Source: Mortierella sp. BCC40632 (Eukaryota; Mortierellomycota; Mortierellomycetes; Mortierellales; Mortierellaceae). From it: 64,000 nucleotides of DNA. The position numbers and the translations under genes were made by a program. Below the pieces are notes generated by a model. The model did no database searches and was not told the origin of the DNA. It worked only from the letters and a program-made list of their open reading frames with translations. Of this stretch, positions 61,886 through 64,000 are shown in pieces. Positions within the stretch are counted from its first letter, which is position 1. The number at the start of each line of letters is the position of its first letter. The DNA lies in the NCBI GenBank assembly GCA_011634665.1, contig WAEK01000012.1, positions 62,001 through 126,000 on the forward strand. The letters run 5' to 3'.

Positions 61886-62403
61886 GGAAGTGATGAAATC
61901 ACGTTAGGGAAGAGGAAAGATGAAAAGTAGATCACCTGGAATGTCTCTGTCCCATGGCCCGAGTTTTCTGCTCTCCTTTTTTTTGTTCAAAAGGGTCCTC
62001 CAACTATACACATGGGCATGGAAGGAGGGACGAACATTCATTCAAATAGGGTTTTCTTTTCTCTCTCAAAGCGGGCAACCTACCATTGCTGTTTGACCGC
62101 TGTCCGTGCGACGTTCCCAGGGGAGACGCAGTAGTCGCAGCTTTCTGGTTCAACTGTCGATGACGCCGAGTATTGTTGGCCTAGGCAGTCAGTCATTCGA
62201 AGGAACGGAGAGAGGAAAGAAAAGAGGCGCAGGCAGCAAGAGAAAAGAGAGGGGGTTCGTCAACATTTTGTCGCTCAGCTCAGAGATTGGCGTAATATCA
62301 CTCAGCCCAGACCAAGGAAAAAAATACAATAGTATCTCTTTCCATTGGGTAGTAGCGGTAGTAGTAGTGGTAGTAGTGGTGGAGGGCAATTACTCACATG
62401 CAT
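52673..62403 (-). CDS. SMG1: SMG1 phosphatidylinositol 3-kinase-related kinase (nonsense-mediated decay)
   Basis: Twenty exons: 62398-62403, 62084-62180, 61680-61843, 61490-61562, 61129-61282, 60826-60959, 60457-60605, 59680-60269, 59266-59606, 59045-59159, 58845-58968, 58530-58752, 58177-58396, 57856-58090, 57656-57749, 57386-57523, 55803-57196, 55401-55658, 54539-55297, 52673-54427. They sum to 7023 nt, 2340 residues (human SMG1 is about 3660). HEAT/FAT-type helices fill the first three quarters. The kinase follows, with GLGDRHLDNILVDF (about 2010) and VHIDYNVCFEKGKRLRIPE, specific to SMG1. After a Ser/Gln linker with poly-Gln, the FATC domain ends in LANMYEGWTAWI. It phosphorylates UPF1 in NMD. 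The start is a six-base exon (ATG CAT) with donor GTGAGT; this N-terminus is the least certain part. All exon phases agree. Confidence 0.93.
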
Positions 62404-62574
62404 GACAGATTGCTAAATTGTGTTGTAAGGCAACTGCGATGAATGCTGTTTCTGCTGTTCAATTCGTTAATAGAAATTGAAGACCTGACTACGCCTCGGT
62501 AGTGAACCCTTATCCTTTTGCAGGCGTTTCAGGCCGGAGAGGCGGGAGAGCGAGGATAGGAAAAAATATGAGAG

Positions 62575-62621
<47 letters not shown>

Positions 62622-63250
62622 TCTCCTCAAGGCGAGAAGAGTCGACTGAGATTGAGGGAGAAAACAAAAAGAAAAAAGAAAAAGGGAACGCGGTGCACTG
62701 CAAAAGGAGAATCAGACAAGATTGGATCGGTAGGTAAACAGTGACATGGCACGGGAATTCTGGATGGAGATCGATCGGGTTGGATAGACACGGTGTGCAC
62801 TAGCGACGGTCATGGGACAAAGTCAAGGAATAGAAAGAGAGAAAGAGAGGGAGAGAGAAAGAGAGCGATGTTTTTGTATGTTGGTGGTATTGAAGAGGCG
62901 TAGGAGGAAAAAAAAAAAAAGAAAAAAAAAAAAAAAGAAAAAAGTCGAGGAGGCGCGGTGATGGCAGCGAGACTGGATTGAGAGCAGCAGCAGGGTAGTG
63001 GCAAGAACCAGAAGGCGATGGCGATGCAGAGGCTGAAGAGGAGGAGGAGGAGGAGGAGGAGGAGGGACGATCGCTAGACTTAGGAGAGCGACCGTACTCG
63101 GATGGATGCAACGCGCAGGATGGGTGTTGGGTGAGTGAGAGAAGAAGAGAAAGAGGTGATGGTAAAATGTGACGCAGTAACATTGGACATCCTGACTTTC
63201 TGGCTTTTTCTTTTTTCCATTTCATCCCGTGCACACACCCCAGGGGTCTT

Positions 63251-63281
<31 letters not shown>

Positions 63282-63342
63282 CCCTTCCTACTCCTTCATT
63301 CTTACTTTCTTTCCTTCTGCCCTGTCCTGTCAACTCTACCAG
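62404..63342. other. Bidirectional promoter region of SMG1 and UPF2
   Basis: The DNA between the SMG1 start (minus) and UPF2 (plus) holds a 42-nt poly(A) (62575-62616), AG-rich tracts, a GAG-rich block (63033-63065) and a 32-nt poly(T) (63250-63281). A first UPF2 exon is expected here; an acidic stretch (DGDAEAEEEE) ending at GTGAGT at about 63130 is a candidate but has no ATG in frame. Confidence 0.55.
62575..62616. repeat. 42-nt poly(A)
   Basis: Longest homopolymer in the window, in the SMG1-UPF2 intergenic region. Confidence 0.95.
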
Positions 63343-64000
63343 TCTCTCCAGAGGACATCGCCCTTGGACACTGCCGCACTTCACCATTACAAAGAAAGAA
63401 AGAAAAAACCGCCGAATCCTGTCCCATCCCATCCATCTCATCCTACCCCATCCCATCCCACTCGCCTTCTCTGGCACCTTCCTCTCCGATCCGTAAAACT
63501 GGCGACAAGACAGGAAATCCGTCAGGCCAACTTGAGGGCGTGGCAGGAACGACCTGGTACGGCTCTTTGTACCTTTTTTTCTTCTTTTCTTTCAATGACC
63601 TCTCAATCTCTGCGCTCTCGTTCCCTCCAGAGTCGATCAGAAGGAAAAAAAAAAAAAACCCTAGTGGTCTCTGTTCTCAGTCGAATGACAGGAGAATGTC
63701 GATCGAATACTCAGTTGATCACTGATAAAACCTCAACAACATCAACCTCTATCTGTTACCTGTTGCCGGTCCTGTAGATCCCTCAGCCCTCAAGAACCTC
63801 GACTCCAACATCAAAAAGAACACAGCATTTATCAAAAAGTGTAAAACCGGATTAACTGCTGATGTCGCACCCCAGCTCTTGAATGACATCAAGAAACTCA
63901 GTCTCGAAAAATACATCTCCGAGATCGTCGCTGCTATCCTCGAAGGTCTTCTCCGTTGCAAGCTCAGTGCTGATGTTGCTGCAGCGATAGAGGTACAAAA
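63343..64000 (+). CDS. UPF2: UPF2/NMD2 nonsense-mediated decay factor, N-terminal part (runs off window)
   Basis: Two coding exons are visible: one ending at 63556 (start unresolved, open back to about 63343) and 63778-63992, probably followed by a donor GTACAA. The join reads RQEIRQANLRAWQERP, then DPSALKNLDSNIKKNTAFIK, matching the start of the first MI/MIF4G domain of UPF2, where NLDSSLKKNTAFVKK-like sequence is nearly invariant. LEKYISEIVAAILE continues the MIF4G helices. UPF2 bridges UPF1 and UPF3 and stimulates UPF1 helicase in NMD. The 5' end must lie in an upstream exon because no in-frame ATG precedes the conserved part. Most of the gene is beyond the window. The reading upstream of about 63480 may be intron or leader. 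Confidence 0.85.

Noticed and set aside
62800..63477. 225-codon minus-strand open frame upstream of SMG1
   Set aside because: Poly-Ser, poly-Phe and poly-Lys from GAG, A and T tracts; it overlaps the UPF2 side of the promoter and lacks any conserved segment.

Overview
The window is nuclear DNA of an intron-rich, early-diverging fungus. The best guess is Mucoromycota, probably Mortierellomycotina. The grounds are many short GT-AG introns, TC-rich promoters, very long poly(T)/poly(A) tracts, fungal-type genes (Vac1/Pep7, UapA-type purine permease, GBD-FH1-FH2-DAD formin) and genes lost from many ascomycetes (SMG1). The lineage is an inference from gene content; no marker gene settles it. Gene models were built by hand from reading frames, splice consensus and phase. 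Most were checked by confirming that exon lengths sum to whole codons.

Layout. 1-478: end of a calponin/transgelin gene. 0.5-4.3 kb: gene-poor DNA with a small zinc-finger-like gene on the minus strand and a decayed gene. 4.3-11.4 kb: PEP7/VAC1-like endosomal tether, then a large coiled-coil protein. 12.1-19.1 kb: a 16-exon formin on the minus strand, head-to-head with cystathionine beta-synthase (20.1-22.3 kb). 23.1-25.6 kb: a 170-bp tandem repeat followed by a lineage-type gene with a possible PD-(D/E)xK domain and a broken or oddly spliced frame. 26.1-28.7 kb: an SR splicing factor with a 1.5-kb intron. 29.2-31.0 kb: an unrecognised hydrophobic protein. 32.1-34.4 kb: a UapA-type permease. 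34.4-44.4 kb: an accessory region with a small secreted protein resembling the bacterial shufflon/PilV tip domain, a LINE-like retroelement end with a poly(A) tail, tRNA-Arg(ACG), a large inverted repeat, and a second copy of the zinc-finger-like family. 44.5-62.4 kb: three minus-strand genes in tandem: myotubularin phosphatase, glucosidase II alpha, and a 20-exon SMG1 kinase. 63.3-64 kb: the start of UPF2 on the plus strand.

How the genes fit together. SMG1 and UPF2, both core nonsense-mediated mRNA decay factors, lie head-to-head about 1 kb apart. PEP7 (PI3P effector) and myotubularin (PI3P phosphatase) act on the same lipid but lie 37 kb apart. The rest look like independent housekeeping genes. 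The most unusual item is the shufflon-like secreted protein at 35.4-35.9 kb, a candidate for acquisition from bacteria.
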